A stretch of DNA of 64,000 bases from Sphingopyxis sp. BE259 (GCF_031457495.1 NZ_JAVDWM010000001.1:124001-188000); one strand, 5' to 3'. Numbered from the stretch's first letter, positions 36,620 to 47,420 are shown. Made by a program: numbers and translations. Notes: generated by a model from the letters alone, not told the origin.

Positions 36620-39313
36620 ATGCCGCCCCCAATCACTAAGCAGGGTCCGATGCCCGCCGCCGCCGCCAAACCCGCGAACAACAACAGTGCCGCCCCTGCC
36701 GCGACGCCGATGATGGCGCAATATTGGGCGCTGAAATCACAAGCGGGCGACTGCCTGCTGTTCTATCGGATGGGCGACTTCTTCGAGCTGTTCTTTGACG
36801 ATGCCAAGGCCGCCGCGGCGACGCTCGACATCGCGCTGACGTCGCGCGGCGAACATGATGGACAACCGGTGGCGATGTGTGGGGTGCCCGTCCACGCCGC
36901 CGAATCCTATCTCGCGCGGCTGATCCGCGCCGGGCATCGTGTCGCGATCGCCGAACAGGTCGAAACCCCCGCCGAGGCCAAAGCGCGCGGCGGGTCAAAG
37001 GCGCTGGTGGCGCGTGCGATCGTCCGCTTCGTCACCGCCGGGACGCTGACCGAGGAAAGCCTGCTCGAAGGGCGCAGCGCCAACCGCCTCGCCGCGCTCG
37101 CCGAGGTCGGCAGTGATGGCGAGGTGGCCATCGCCGCCGCCGATATTTCGACCGGACGGTTCGAGGTGGTGGCGGTGCGCCGCGATCAGGTCGACGCCGA
37201 ACTGGCGCGGCTTGCGCCGTCGGAGTTGCTGGTCAGCGAAGCGGCGAGGGATGCGCCCGCATGGACCGCGCGCCAGCTCGTGCGGCGTTCCGCGGGCGAT
37301 TTTTCGAGCACGGCGGCGCAGAAACGTCTCGAAACTTTCTTCGGCGTCCAGACGCTCGACGGGTTCGGTGTCTTTTCGCGCGGCGAGATTGCGGCGATGG
37401 GTGCGCTCGTGGCGTATCTTGACCATGTCGGCACAGGGTCGGCGGTGTTCCTTCAGCCGCCTTTGCGCGTGTCGGCGGGAGATCGCATGTCGATCGACGC
37501 CGCGACGCGCGAAAGCCTCGAACTTGTCCGCACGATGACAGGGGCGCGCGACGGCAGCCTGCTCGGCACGATCGACCGCACCGTCACCGCAGCGGGAGCG
37601 CGGCTGCTCGCCGACGATCTCGCCAGTCCGCTGACCGACAAGGCGGCGATCCTCGACCGGCTCGACCTCGTCGACGGCTTGGCGCGCGATGCGCTGTGGC
37701 GCGGCGAGCTGCGCGCGGCGCTGCGCGCGCTGCCCGATGCCGGGCGCGCGATCGGGCGTCTCGTTGCCGGACGTGGCGGGCCGCGCGACCTCGCGCAGCT
37801 GCGCGACGCACTGGGCGGGGCGCGAGTGCTGCGCGAACATATCGGTCGCCGGCCCGATCTCCCGCCTTTGCTCGCGCGGCTGCTGCCCGCGCTTGACGGC
37901 CATGGCGCGCTGGTCGACGAACTCAGCCGCGCGTTGATCGACACGCCGCCCGTCGATGCGGCGCAAGGTGGCTATATCGCCGAGGGGTACGACCACGCGC
38001 TCGACGCCTTGCGCGAAACCGCGCGCGATGGGCGCAAGGCGATCGCGCTGCTCGAAGCGGGCTACCGCGACCGCACCGGTATCGCCTCGCTCAAGATCCG
38101 CCACAATGGCGTGCTCGGCTATCATGTCGAGGTGCCCGCGAAACACGCCGACGCGCTGATGCTCCCCGAATCGGGCTTTACCCACCGTCAGACTCTCGCT
38201 GGTGTGGTGCGCTTCAATTCGGCCGACCTGCACGAGGCGGCGAGCCGGGTGACGCAGGCGGGGGTCCACGCCGTTGCCGCCGAAGCGGCGCATCTTGAAT
38301 CGCTCACCGAAGCGGCGACCGCGCGCCGGGAAGCCATCGCCGCGAGCTGCGATGTGCTGGCGCGGATCGACGTCGCCGCCGCGCTCGCCGACCATGCGAT
38401 GAGCCATAACTGGTGCCGCCCCGACCTGGCCGATACGCCCTGCATCGACGTCGTCGGCGGGCGTCATCCGGTGGTCGAGGCGGCGCTGGCGAAGGCGGGC
38501 GAGCGGTTCGTCCCCAATGATCTGTCGCTGTCCGAAACCGACCGATTGTGGCTGGTCACGGGCCCGAACATGGGCGGCAAATCGACCTTTCTGCGTCAGA
38601 ACGCGCTGATCGTCGTGCTCGCGCAGGCGGGGGGCTTTGTGCCCGCGGCTTCGGCACGGCTCGGCCTCGTCGACAAACTGTTCAGCCGGGTCGGTGCCAG
38701 CGACAATCTGGCGCGCGGACGCTCGACCTTCATGGTCGAAATGGTCGAGACCGCAGCGATCCTGGCGCAGGCAACCCCGCAAAGTTTCGTCATCCTCGAC
38801 GAGGTTGGGCGCGGCACCTCGACCTACGACGGGCTGGCGCTCGCCTGGTCGGTGGTCGAGGCGGTGCACGAGGTCAACCGGTGCCGCTGCCTCTTCGCGA
38901 CCCATTATCACGAGCTGACCCGCCTCGCCGAAACGCTCCATGCGCTGTCGCTCCACCACGTGCGCGCCCGCGAATGGCAGGGCGATCTGGTCCTGCTCCA
39001 CGAACTCGCCAACGGGCCCGCCGACCGCAGCTATGGCCTAGCGGTCGCGCGGCTCGCCGGAGTTCCCGCGGGCGTCGTCAAGCGCGCCGAGGCGGTGCTG
39101 GCCAAGCTGGAAGCGGGGCGCGCGGCGACCGGCGGCCTCGCTGCGGGGCTCGACGACCTGCCGTTGTTTGCCGCGACCCTTGCCGCCGCGCCGGTCGCGA
39201 TGACCGACGCGCTCCGCGAGGCACTGGGTCAGATCGACCCCGATGCCCTCGCCCCGCGCGAGGCGCTCGACGCGCTTTACGCACTGAAACGGCTACTGGC
39301 GGACGAAGCATGA
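36620..39313 (+). CDS. mutS: DNA mismatch repair protein MutS
   Basis: 897 residues from ATG 36620; ATG 36650 (MPAAAAKP) and a GTG at 36566 are alternatives, the true core starting at MMAQYWALKSQAGDCLLFYRMGDFFELF. The mismatch-binding Phe-x-Glu is in FFELF. The ATPase has Walker A GPNMGGKST, Walker B VILDEVGRGTSTYDG and the conserved FATHYHELT. MutS recognises mismatches and recruits MutL. An Ala/Asn-rich N-terminal leader of about 25 residues is likely poorly structured. The stop overlaps glnD by four bases. Confidence 0.96.
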   Translation: MPPPITKQGPMPAAAAKPANNNSAAPAATPMMAQYWALKSQAGDCLLFYRMGDFFELFFDDAKAAAATLDIALTSRGEHDGQPVAMCGVPVHAAESYLARLIRAGHRVAIAEQVETPAEAKARGGSKALVARAIVRFVTAGTLTEESLLEGRSANRLAALAEVGSDGEVAIAAADISTGRFEVVAVRRDQVDAELARLAPSELLVSEAARDAPAWTARQLVRRSAGDFSSTAAQKRLETFFGVQTLDGFGVFSRGEIAAMGALVAYLDHVGTGSAVFLQPPLRVSAGDRMSIDAATRESLELVRTMTGARDGSLLGTIDRTVTAAGARLLADDLASPLTDKAAILDRLDLVDGLARDALWRGELRAALRALPDAGRAIGRLVAGRGGPRDLAQLRDALGGARVLREHIGRRPDLPPLLARLLPALDGHGALVDELSRALIDTPPVDAAQGGYIAEGYDHALDALRETARDGRKAIALLEAGYRDRTGIASLKIRHNGVLGYHVEVPAKHADALMLPESGFTHRQTLAGVVRFNSADLHEAASRVTQAGVHAVAAEAAHLESLTEAATARREAIAASCDVLARIDVAAALADHAMSHNWCRPDLADTPCIDVVGGRHPVVEAALAKAGERFVPNDLSLSETDRLWLVTGPNMGGKSTFLRQNALIVVLAQAGGFVPAASARLGLVDKLFSRVGASDNLARGRSTFMVEMVETAAILAQATPQSFVILDEVGRGTSTYDGLALAWSVVEAVHEVNRCRCLFATHYHELTRLAETLHALSLHHVRAREWQGDLVLLHELANGPADRSYGLAVARLAGVPAGVVKRAEAVLAKLEAGRAATGGLAAGLDDLPLFAATLAAAPVAMTDALREALGQIDPDALAPREALDALYALKRLLADEA

Positions 39314-42069
39314 GCGATCTGTTCGACAATCTCGACCAGCGCCGCGCGATCATCGATCGCCGCGCGCTGGCGGAGCGGCTCGACGAGATCGCGGCGGCTT
39401 GCCCCGATAGTGCCGCGTGCCGCCGTTCGATGGTCGCGCTGCTCAAGACTGCGCTCGACGAAGGGCGGGCCGAGATCGACCGCCGCCTATGTGCCCGCCC
39501 GTCGGCGGGGCGCGTTGCCGCGAACGCGACCGCGTTGCTCATCGACCAGATCATCCGGCTCAGCCATGATTTTACCGTCGATCATCTCTATCCTTCGGCG
39601 AACCGGTCGGCGGGCGAGCGGCTGACTCTGATCGCGGTCGGCGGCTATGGCCGCGGCGAAATGGCGCCGCACAGCGACATCGATATCGGTTTCCTCACCC
39701 CGTTCAAGCAGACGAGTTGGACCGAACAGGTGATCGAGGCGCAGCTTTACACGCTGTGGGATCTCGGGCTGAAAGTCGGCCATTCGTCGCGCTCGCTCGA
39801 CGAGATGGTCCGCGCCGCGAAGGACGATCTGACGATCCGCACCGCCTTGCTCGAAGGCCGCTTCATCTGGGGCGACCGCGCGCTTTATGATCAGGCGTCG
39901 GCGCGGTTCGATGCCGAAGTGGTCGCGGGCAATGCGCGGGCGTTTGTCGCCGAAAAGCTCGCCGAGCGCGACGAGCGGCACAAGCGTATGGGCGATTCGC
40001 GCTATGTCGTCGAACCCAATGTGAAGGAAGGGAAGGGCGGGCTACGCGACCTCCACACCCTGTTCTGGATCGGCAAGTTCATTCACCGCGTCCGCACCGT
40101 TCCCGAGCTGGTCGACGCGGGCTTGTTGTCGGCCCGCGAGCTGCGCCAGTTCGAACGCGCCGAAAATTTCCTGCTCGCCGTGCGCTGCCACCTCCACACG
40201 CTGGCCGGGCGTGCCGAGGACCGACTGACGTTCGATTTCCAGCGCGAGATCGCGGCGCGGATGCAGTTCGCCGACCGGCCCGGAAAGAGTGCGGTCGAAC
40301 GCTTCATGCAGCTCTATTTCCTCCACGCCAAAAGCGTCGGCGACGTCACCGGCACCTTCCTCGCGCATCTCGACGACCAGATGGCAGCGCGCGGGCGGCG
40401 GTTTTTGCCGACGATCCGGCGGCGCCCGGGCAAGCTCAATGGCTTCGTCCTCGATCGCGGCCGCCTCGCGCTGCCGTCGGACGATTTTTTCGCGGCCGAT
40501 CCTGTGCGCCTGATTGAAATCTTTGCGCTCGCCGACAAGCACGGCCTCGAAATCCATCCGCAGGCGATGCGCCAGGCGCGCCACGAGGCGAAGCTGATCG
40601 AGACGCAGGGGGTGCGCCGCAATCCGCGCGCCAACGCGCTATTCCTCGACGTGCTGACCAGCCCGCGCGATCCCGAAACGGTGCTGCGCTGGATGAACGA
40701 GGCGGGGGTGTTCGGCCGCTTTGTGCCCGATTTCGGCCGCGTCGTCGCACAGATGCAGTTCGACATGTATCATCACTACACCGTCGATGAACATACGATC
40801 CGCGCCATCGGGCTGCTGGCCGACATCGAACAGAATCGGCTGGAGGGCGACCATCCGCTGTCGACGTCGATTATGGGCCAGATCCACTCGCGCCGCGTCA
40901 TTTACTGCGCGGTGCTGCTCCACGACATCGCCAAGGGGCGCGGCGGCGACCATAGTGTGCTCGGCGCCGAACTGGCGCTGCGCGTCTGCCCGCGGCTGGG
41001 GCTGACCGCGGCAGAAACCGAGACGGTGTCGTGGCTGGTGCGCTATCATTTGCTGATGTCGGCGACGGCGTTCAAACGCGACCTTGCCGATTTCAAGACG
41101 ATCCTCGATTTCGCCGGACAGGTGCAAAGCCCCGAGCGGCTGCGCCTGCTGCTCGTGCTGACAGTGGTCGACATCCGCGCCGTCGGGCCGGGGGTGTGGA
41201 ACAGCTGGAAACGGCAATTGCTCACCGAACTCTACGACGCGGCGGAGGAAGTGCTGCGGCTCGGCCACAAACAGCGCGGCCGCGAACAGCGGATCGCAAG
41301 CAAGAAGGACGCGGTCGCGGCGCAATTCGGCTTCGACCGCAAGACGTTCGACAAGGTCGCGCGGCGCCTGCCCGAAAGCTACTGGATCGCCGAACCGGTC
41401 GAGGTGATCGCGGCGAACCTCGTCCATATCCGGCAAGCGGGCAGCGCACCGCTGCACATTGCCGCGGTCCCCGATGACGATCGCGGCGCGACCCTGGTGA
41501 TGGTGCTCGCCGCCGACCATCCAGGGCTGTTCTACCGGATCGCTGGCGGCATCCACCTCGCTGGCGGCAACATCATCGACGCGCGCATCCACACCACCCG
41601 CGACGGGCTCGCGCTCGACAATTTCCTCGTCCAGGATCCGCTCGGCCGCCCGTTTGCGGAAGCGGGGCAGATCGGGCGGTTGACCCGAGCGATCGAGGAC
41701 GCGCTCGCCAATCGCCACAAATTGCTCCCCAAACTCGAAGCGCGCGCGCTGCCGCGCACCCGCGCCGAAGCGTTCCGCATCGCCCCCAACGTCTTCGTCG
41801 ACAACAAGGCCTCGAACCGCTTCACCGTGATCGAGGTCAACGCGCAGGACCGCCCGGCGCTGCTCAACCAGCTCGCCTATGCGCTCTTCCAGTCGAAGGT
41901 GACGGTGCACAGCGCGCACGTCGCAACCTATGGCGAACGCGCGGTCGATACCTTCTACGTCACCGACCTGATCGGCGACAAGATCGACAGCCCCGCGCGT
42001 GTGAAGTCGCTCGAGAAGCGCCTGCTAGAGGCGGCGACGAGCCAGAGCGAAGACGCGGTGGCGGCTTAG
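39310..42069 (+). CDS. glnD: Bifunctional uridylyltransferase/uridylyl-removing enzyme GlnD
   Basis: 919 residues from ATG 39310, inside the mutS stop (ATGA), so translationally coupled. The frame is open further upstream but only as shadow of mutS. Order: nucleotidyltransferase motif AVGGYGRGEMAPHSDIDIGF (about 115), a GlnD PII-uridylyltransferase domain, the HD hydrolase AVLLHDIAKGRGGDHS, and two C-terminal ACT domains (VMVLAADHPGLFYRI and VIEVNAQDRPALLNQL). It uridylylates PII proteins when glutamine is low and removes UMP when it is high, controlling glutamine synthetase and nitrogen regulation. Confidence 0.97.
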   Translation: MSDLFDNLDQRRAIIDRRALAERLDEIAAACPDSAACRRSMVALLKTALDEGRAEIDRRLCARPSAGRVAANATALLIDQIIRLSHDFTVDHLYPSANRSAGERLTLIAVGGYGRGEMAPHSDIDIGFLTPFKQTSWTEQVIEAQLYTLWDLGLKVGHSSRSLDEMVRAAKDDLTIRTALLEGRFIWGDRALYDQASARFDAEVVAGNARAFVAEKLAERDERHKRMGDSRYVVEPNVKEGKGGLRDLHTLFWIGKFIHRVRTVPELVDAGLLSARELRQFERAENFLLAVRCHLHTLAGRAEDRLTFDFQREIAARMQFADRPGKSAVERFMQLYFLHAKSVGDVTGTFLAHLDDQMAARGRRFLPTIRRRPGKLNGFVLDRGRLALPSDDFFAADPVRLIEIFALADKHGLEIHPQAMRQARHEAKLIETQGVRRNPRANALFLDVLTSPRDPETVLRWMNEAGVFGRFVPDFGRVVAQMQFDMYHHYTVDEHTIRAIGLLADIEQNRLEGDHPLSTSIMGQIHSRRVIYCAVLLHDIAKGRGGDHSVLGAELALRVCPRLGLTAAETETVSWLVRYHLLMSATAFKRDLADFKTILDFAGQVQSPERLRLLLVLTVVDIRAVGPGVWNSWKRQLLTELYDAAEEVLRLGHKQRGREQRIASKKDAVAAQFGFDRKTFDKVARRLPESYWIAEPVEVIAANLVHIRQAGSAPLHIAAVPDDDRGATLVMVLAADHPGLFYRIAGGIHLAGGNIIDARIHTTRDGLALDNFLVQDPLGRPFAEAGQIGRLTRAIEDALANRHKLLPKLEARALPRTRAEAFRIAPNVFVDNKASNRFTVIEVNAQDRPALLNQLAYALFQSKVTVHSAHVATYGERAVDTFYVTDLIGDKIDSPARVKSLEKRLLEAATSQSEDAVAA

Positions 42070-42617
42070 AAGTCGAAGCAGCTTTGAACGGGGGCGAGCG
42101 GCACGCCTTCGAGTTCAAGCATAAGCGCCTTCGACCGCGCCCCGCCCGGCGCGGAAAAGCCACCAATCCCGCCGCCCCCCGCCATGACGCGGTGGCAGGG
42201 GATGATCAGCGGGACGGGATTTGTCGCCATCGCCTGCCCGACCGCGCGCGTATGTTCGGGTCCCGCGTCGAGCGACCGCGCGACGGCGCCATAAGTGGTC
42301 GTTCCGCCCCAGCCGAGCTTGCGGACCTGCTCGTACACCCGGGCGAAGAAAGGCGACGGTTCACCCAGATCGATCTGCACCTTGAAAAAATCGACACGCT
42401 CACCGGCAAAATATCGAACAGCCGCATCGATAACCGCCGCTATCCCGGCTGCCGGTTCGGCGCGGATCGCACCGGGCAGATGCCGCAAAAAGGCGCGTTC
42501 CACGTCGATCGCAGACGGCGCGGGTAGACGCAGGCTCGCAACGCGGGCGCCTTTCCAGCCGATTGCGGCGACGCCGCTCGCGGTTTGGAAAAGCTGATAG
42601 TGACGATCTTCGGCCAA
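42066..42617 (-). CDS. ogt: Methylated-DNA--protein-cysteine S-methyltransferase
   Basis: 183 residues. The active-site motif is IIPCHRVMAGGG (Cys acceptor in PCHRV), followed by GIGGFSAPGGARSKALML with the conserved arginine/lysine. It removes O6-alkylguanine by irreversible transfer to its own Cys. Single-domain Ogt/AGT rather than Ada: no N-terminal metal-binding regulator module, and no AraC half. Its last 4 bases overlap the convergent glnD stop. Confidence 0.93.
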   Translation of the reverse strand: MAEDRHYQLFQTASGVAAIGWKGARVASLRLPAPSAIDVERAFLRHLPGAIRAEPAAGIAAVIDAAVRYFAGERVDFFKVQIDLGEPSPFFARVYEQVRKLGWGGTTTYGAVARSLDAGPEHTRAVGQAMATNPVPLIIPCHRVMAGGGGIGGFSAPGGARSKALMLELEGVPLAPVQSCFDF

Positions 42618-42673
42618 GCCCTATTCGTCGCGTTCGGCGGGAACACAGGACGGCTTTCGGCCGAAAATCTGGG

Positions 42674-45061
42674 TCACCCGCGCAACACCGCCCCCACTTT
42701 CGCCGCCGCCGTGACCACCTTGTCGGCGATCGCCTTCAGTTCGGAATCGGTGAAGCTCTTGTCCACCGGCTGCAATTCGACCTCGACCGCCAGGCTCACC
42801 TGTCCCTCGGGCACGCCTTGGCCGGTGAAGCGGTCGAACAGGCGGGCATCGACAATGCTCGCCTTGTCGGCGCCGCGGATCGCGCGGACCAGATCGGCGG
42901 CGGTCAGGGTAGTTGGGGCCAGGAACGCAAAGTCGCGGCGCACCGATTGCAGCGCGGGCGGGGTGAAGGCGGCGCGCGCCGGGCCGCTCGCGCGCTTGGC
43001 CGGGATCGCGTCGAGGAAGATCTGCACCGCCATCACCGGGCCGTCGACATCGAAATGGCGGGTCAGCAGCGGGTGGAGCGCGCCGAACTCGGCGAGCACC
43101 GCCTTGGGGCCGAGGCGTAGCGTCGCCGACTGGCCGGGGTGCCAGATGCTGCCTTCGCTGACGGCTTCCATCACCTGCAAGCGGTCAGCGGGGGCGCCCG
43201 CGGCGTCGAGCAACGCCAGCGCTGCGGCCTTGGCGTCAAACGCGTCGAACGGCGCGGCCTTGCCCGTCTGCCAGCCGCGCGCGCTTTTATCGCCCGCCAT
43301 CAGCACCGCCAACGTCGGATGCTCGGCATCGGCCAGATAGCGGCGGCCGATTTCGAACAGGCGGATGCTGGCTGCGCCGCGGTTCTGGTTGCGTTGCGCC
43401 GCGGCGAGCAGGCCGGGGAGCAGCGAGGGGCGCATGACCTTCAGATCTTCGCTGATCGGATTGGCGAGCGACCAGTCACCGCCGCCGAACGGCGCGGCGT
43501 CGCGGTCGCTGATGAACGACCAGGTCACCGCCTCATGGAAACCCGCCGCCGCGGCAGCGCGGCGCACACGGCGTTCGAGCATCTGTTCGGCCGTCGCAGT
43601 TGGTTTGGCTACCCCATCCGTGCGCGGCAGCGCCACCGACGCGATCGCGTCGAAGCCGGTGATGCGCGTGACTTCCTCGACCAGATCGGGCGCGCCGTCG
43701 ATGTCGCGGCGCCAGCTGGGTACCGCGACCTGCCAGCGCTCGCCCTGTTCGGTGACCGAAAAGCCCAGCGCGGTCAGGATGTCCTGCTGCCGGTCGGGCG
43801 CGATCGCGATGCCGCCGAGCGTTGCCGACAGCGCGGGGTCGTAATCGACCGTCTTCACCGCGGCGGGCGGCGCCCCGGCGCGGGTGACCGCCGAGGGGGT
43901 GCCGCCGCAGATCGCCAGCACATGCGCGGTGACGATCGCAGTCGCATCGTCGAGGAAAGCCGGATCAACCCCGCGCTCGAACCGGCTGCGCGCGTCGCTG
44001 GTCAGCGCCAGCGCCTGTCCGGTCAGCGCGATGCGCTCGGGGGTGAAATAGGCGATTTCGAGCAGCACGTCGGTCGTCGTCTCGCTGCACCCGCTATGCT
44101 CGCCGCCCATGATTCCCGCGATGTCGTGGACGCCGCTGTCGTCGGCGATCACTGTCATCGTGTCGGTGAGCGTGTAAACCTTGCCGTTGAGCGCGGTGAC
44201 CGTCTCGCCCGCTTTGGCGCGGCGCGCGACGAGCGGCCCGGTCAGCTTGGCACGGTCATAGATATGGCTGGGGCGACCGAGGTCGAACATCACATAATTG
44301 CTGATGTCGACGAGCGCCGAGATCGACCGCTGCCCGACCGCGTCAAGGCGGCGGCGCATCCATTCGGGGGCGATGCCGTTGGTGACGCCCGCAATGGTGC
44401 GGCCATAAAAGGCGGGGCAGCCTTCGGGATCGTCGGTACGGATTTCGGTCGCAGGGGCGCCTTGCCCCTCGATCGTCGGGACAGCGAGCGGCTTCAGCGT
44501 GCCGAGCCCGGCAGCGGCGAGATCGCGCGCGATGCCGCGCACGCCCATGCAATCCTGGCGGTTCGGGGTGATCGAAATGTCGATCACCGGGTCGCCCGCG
44601 CCGCTGTAATCGGCAAAGGGGGTTCCGATCGGCGCGTCGGCGGGCAATTCGATGATGCCGTCATGGTCGTCGCCGAGTTCGAGCTCACGCGTCGAACACA
44701 TCATGCCGTTCGATTCGACCCCGCGCACTGCGGCGACCTTCAGCTCCATGCCGTTCGCGGGCACGACGGCGCCGGGCAGCCCGAGAACGCCGACCAGTCC
44801 GGCGCGCGCGTTGGGGGCGCCGCACACCACGGTCAGCGGCGCGCTGCCGTCGCCGGCATCAACGGTCAGCACCTGCAACTTGTCGGCCTGCGGATGTTTC
44901 TCGGCGGTCAGCACCTTGGCGACGCGGAAACCGGCGAGCTTCTCGGCCGGATTCTCGACGCCTTCGACCTCGTGGCCGATGCGGTTCAGGGTGTCGACAA
45001 CATCGGCGACCGCGAAGTCACCATTCAGATGCTCGCGGAGCCAGTCGAGGGTGATCTTCAT
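42674..45061 (-). CDS. pheT: Phenylalanyl-tRNA synthetase beta subunit
   Basis: 795 residues from ATG 45061 ([16 protein letters not shown]); a longer upstream frame is a shadow of pheS. N-terminal EMAP-like tRNA-binding domain ([24 protein letters not shown]), B3/4 and B5 domains, and a C-terminal FDX-ACB anticodon-binding domain ([18 protein letters not shown]). Partner of PheS in the alpha2-beta2 synthetase charging tRNA-Phe. Its start overlaps the pheS stop (4 bases), so the pair is translationally coupled. Confidence 0.97.
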   Translation of the reverse strand: MKITLDWLREHLNGDFAVADVVDTLNRIGHEVEGVENPAEKLAGFRVAKVLTAEKHPQADKLQVLTVDAGDGSAPLTVVCGAPNARAGLVGVLGLPGAVVPANGMELKVAAVRGVESNGMMCSTRELELGDDHDGIIELPADAPIGTPFADYSGAGDPVIDISITPNRQDCMGVRGIARDLAAAGLGTLKPLAVPTIEGQGAPATEIRTDDPEGCPAFYGRTIAGVTNGIAPEWMRRRLDAVGQRSISALVDISNYVMFDLGRPSHIYDRAKLTGPLVARRAKAGETVTALNGKVYTLTDTMTVIADDSGVHDIAGIMGGEHSGCSETTTDVLLEIAYFTPERIALTGQALALTSDARSRFERGVDPAFLDDATAIVTAHVLAICGGTPSAVTRAGAPPAAVKTVDYDPALSATLGGIAIAPDRQQDILTALGFSVTEQGERWQVAVPSWRRDIDGAPDLVEEVTRITGFDAIASVALPRTDGVAKPTATAEQMLERRVRRAAAAAGFHEAVTWSFISDRDAAPFGGGDWSLANPISEDLKVMRPSLLPGLLAAAQRNQNRGAASIRLFEIGRRYLADAEHPTLAVLMAGDKSARGWQTGKAAPFDAFDAKAAALALLDAAGAPADRLQVMEAVSEGSIWHPGQSATLRLGPKAVLAEFGALHPLLTRHFDVDGPVMAVQIFLDAIPAKRASGPARAAFTPPALQSVRRDFAFLAPTTLTAADLVRAIRGADKASIVDARLFDRFTGQGVPEGQVSLAVEVELQPVDKSFTDSELKAIADKVVTAAAKVGAVLRG

Positions 45062-46158
45062 GCCGAAATCCCCCCACTCAGCGTCGGGACGCTTAGCGCG
45101 CCGAACCCGTAATGCGCCAACCAGCGCAGGTCGCCGTCGAAGAAGGCGCGGAGGTCGTCCATGCCATATTTCAGCATCGCCAGCCGGTCGACCCCGACCC
45201 CGAAGGCAAAGCCCTGCCACTCGTCGGGATCGAGCCCGCAGTTCGCGATGACGCGGCGGTTGACCATGCCGCTGCCGAGCAGCTCCATCCAAGCATGGCC
45301 GTCGTCGTCGCCGTGACCGCCGACGATGCGGCGGCCTTTCTCTTGCTTATAGCCGACATCGACCTCGGCCGACGGTTCGGTGAAGGGGAAATAGCTCGGG
45401 CGCAGCCGCAGCACGATGTCGTTGCGCTCGAAATAGGCTTTGAGGAACGTCTCGAGCGTCCATTTCAGATGCCCCATATGGATGCCGCGGTCGATCACCA
45501 GCCCTTCGACCTGATGAAACATCGGCGTGTGCGTCGCGTCGCTGTCGCTGCGATAGACGCGCCCCGGCGCGATGATGCGGATCGGCGGCTCCTGCGACAT
45601 CATCGTGCGGATCTGCACCGGCGAAGTGTGTGTGCGCAGCAGCATCGCGCGGCCCTCGGCATCCTTGTCGGGGAAATAGAAGGTGTCGTGCATCGCGCGC
45701 GCCGGATGCGTCTCCGGAATGTTGAGCGCGGTGAAATTGCGCCAGTCGTCCTCGATCTCAGGACCGGTGGCGACGGCAAAGCCCATATCGGCAAAGATTT
45801 CGGCGAGCTCGTCCATCACCTGGCTGACCGGATGCACGCTGCCGCGCGGGGCGGTGTCTGCAGGAAGCGACATATCGATCGCCTCGGCGGCGAGCTTGAT
45901 ATCGAGCGCCGCGGCGTCCAGCGCGGTCTTGCGGTCGGCCAGCGCCGCGGTGACGGTTTCGCGCAGCCCGTGGATCAACGGTCCCTGCGCCTGCCGTTCG
46001 TCAGGGGTCATACCGCCCAGCGATTTGAGCAGCGCGGTGATGCTGCCCGCCTTGCCCAGTGCGGCGACGCGCAGCGCCTCAAGCGCGTCGAGGTCGCCTG
46101 CTGCCGCTATGTCGTCCACCAACCGGGTCTGGGTGGCCTGAATATCGCTCATCGTCAT
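45058..46158 (-). CDS. pheS: Phenylalanyl-tRNA synthetase alpha subunit
   Basis: 366 residues from ATG 46158, or 364 from ATG 46152 (MSDIQATQ). The catalytic subunit with class II motifs: motif 1/2 around [20 protein letters not shown] and [27 protein letters not shown], motif 3 near [35 protein letters not shown]. In many bacteria pheS follows rplT directly; here a regulatory island of about 2.4 kb (46,160-48,512) separates them. Confidence 0.97.
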   Translation of the reverse strand: MTMSDIQATQTRLVDDIAAAGDLDALEALRVAALGKAGSITALLKSLGGMTPDERQAQGPLIHGLRETVTAALADRKTALDAAALDIKLAAEAIDMSLPADTAPRGSVHPVSQVMDELAEIFADMGFAVATGPEIEDDWRNFTALNIPETHPARAMHDTFYFPDKDAEGRAMLLRTHTSPVQIRTMMSQEPPIRIIAPGRVYRSDSDATHTPMFHQVEGLVIDRGIHMGHLKWTLETFLKAYFERNDIVLRLRPSYFPFTEPSAEVDVGYKQEKGRRIVGGHGDDDGHAWMELLGSGMVNRRVIANCGLDPDEWQGFAFGVGVDRLAMLKYGMDDLRAFFDGDLRWLAHYGFGALSVPTLSGGISA

Positions 46159-46246
46159 TTATCCTGCAGCGGCCGCGCTTCGCCCGCGCCGCCGCTTGCA
46201 CCGAACGCGATGGGCGGGTCAAGTGTTTGGGGTCGCGCCCATGGGC

Positions 46247-47149
46247 TCAACCGCCGGGCTTGTGCAGCCCTTGCACCGCGGCGCCCGCCGCGGCGGCGCG
46301 GGCTTTGGCGGCGGCGCCCAGGATCGGTTTGGGGCGCGCGGCATATTCGCGCGGGCTCATCCCCATGAATTTGGCAAAGTCGCGGGTGAATTGCGCCTGG
46401 TCGTAATAATGATGATCCATTGTATCGATCCACGCCATCGACGGGTCGAGCATGAAGCGCGCCAGCGAGCGCAGGAAACGCTGGCGGCGCAGGAGCAGCT
46501 TCGGCGAAAAGCCGAAGGCGCGGTGGCTCAGCCGTTCGACCGAGCGTTCGGACAATCCCAGCTTGGCCGAAAGGTCGGCGACGGTCGCCAGATCATCGTC
46601 CACCAGCGCGCGGTGCGCCGCCAGGATCGCGGGATCATCGGGCGGCGCGCGATCGAGCAGGGCACAGAAATGAGCGTCGATCATCGCCGCGGCGGCATCG
46701 ACGTCATTGACGCCGCGCAAGGCCTGACCCAGCGGGGCGATCGCGGCAAAAGCGGGGTGCGCAGCGCCGTCGCAAAACCGGTCGGCCAGATCGTCGGCAG
46801 GCAGCGGGATGAACTTCGCCCAGCCCAGCGGCACGATTCCGATTCCCCAGACGCGCATCGTGCCAGCGGCGAAATAGGTGGCGGTGCTGGTCGGGCCGGT
46901 GGCGATAAAGCGCGGCGTGGCGATGACCGATCCGCCGCCCACGGACGTGAGCGGCACCTCGCCGTCGACAAAGCGCAGGTTCGCCCATTCGGGATGCAGA
47001 TAGTCGTCGACCCGGGTGCCCACCGGCACCGACACTTCGGTCAGATAGATCGTGCTGACATAGGACCGCAGCGCCGATGACACCGCGAAAAAACGGGTAG
47101 CGATTCGGACGTCAGTTCTATCCGGCGCAGAAGCGGTGCTTTCTGGCAT
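46247..47149 (-). CDS. AraC family transcriptional regulator
   Basis: 300 residues from ATG 47149 (MPESTASAPDRTDV), which has a strong GGAGG upstream; the frame is open further upstream without homology. The N-terminal ~190 residues form a ligand-sensing part with FAAGTMRVWGIGIVPLGWAKF. The C-terminal AraC DNA-binding domain has two helix-turn-helix motifs: LGLSERSVERLSHRAFGFSPK and the second around HHYYDQAQFTRDFAKFMGMSP, which is diagnostic. A short Ala-rich tail ends the chain. Gene targets are unknown; nothing obvious is in the same operon. Confidence 0.87.
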   Translation of the reverse strand: MPESTASAPDRTDVRIATRFFAVSSALRSYVSTIYLTEVSVPVGTRVDDYLHPEWANLRFVDGEVPLTSVGGGSVIATPRFIATGPTSTATYFAAGTMRVWGIGIVPLGWAKFIPLPADDLADRFCDGAAHPAFAAIAPLGQALRGVNDVDAAAAMIDAHFCALLDRAPPDDPAILAAHRALVDDDLATVADLSAKLGLSERSVERLSHRAFGFSPKLLLRRQRFLRSLARFMLDPSMAWIDTMDHHYYDQAQFTRDFAKFMGMSPREYAARPKPILGAAAKARAAAAGAAVQGLHKPGG

Positions 47150-47224
47150 CGATTGCCTCCTTGCGGGCATTAACGACGAAAAACAATATTTTGACGCTGC
47201 TGCGTGTCGGGTTTTTACAATTTT

Positions 47225-47420
47225 CTGCGCGCCAACTTCGTCATAGTTGCGCCAAGCAAGTTTGGAATGACGTCCAACGTCCAGATATTGTGTGAGCTTC
47301 ACCCGGCCGGCAGCTTTCTGCGACCCACGGCTTTTCGGAACGGGCGGGGGGGCGATGGTTTCCACTGGAACCATTGTCGAAGCGGCGCGGAGCGAAAGCT
47401 CCGCGCCGCTTCTTCGTTTC
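47225..47420 (+). ncRNA. Candidate small RNA between two regulator genes
   Basis: A -35 TTGACG at 47191-47196 and a -10-like TTTACA/TACAAT at 47214-47221 would start a transcript near 47225. It would run through a small hairpin to a 13-bp GC-rich stem with a GAAA loop (47381-47410) followed by TCTTCGTTTC. No ORF with a ribosome-binding site covers it. Speculative; it could simply be tetR's terminator on the other strand. Confidence 0.35.
47381..47420. terminator. 13-bp GAAA-tetraloop hairpin, probable terminator
   Basis: AGCGGCGCGGAGC (47381-47393) pairs perfectly with GCTCCGCGCCGCT (47398-47410) over GAAA. On the plus strand it is followed by TCTTCGTTTC; on the minus strand it lies 47 bases past the TetR stop without a T run. 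Confidence 0.6.

Noticed and set aside
36286-36713. Small plus-strand open frames between maeB and mutS
   Set aside because: No family, no ribosome-binding site, and they run through a family B palindrome into the mutS leader.
36995-39001. Long minus-strand open frame opposite mutS
   Set aside because: Antisense shadow of a GC-rich gene; the translated composition is Arg/Ala-rich and unlike a folded protein.
38548-39309. N-terminal extension of glnD by more than 250 codons
   Set aside because: It overlaps mutS out of frame; the ATG at 39310 overlapping the mutS stop gives the usual GlnD start.
43139-45112. Long plus-strand open frame opposite pheT
   Set aside because: Shadow frame; the pheT motifs on the other strand are complete.
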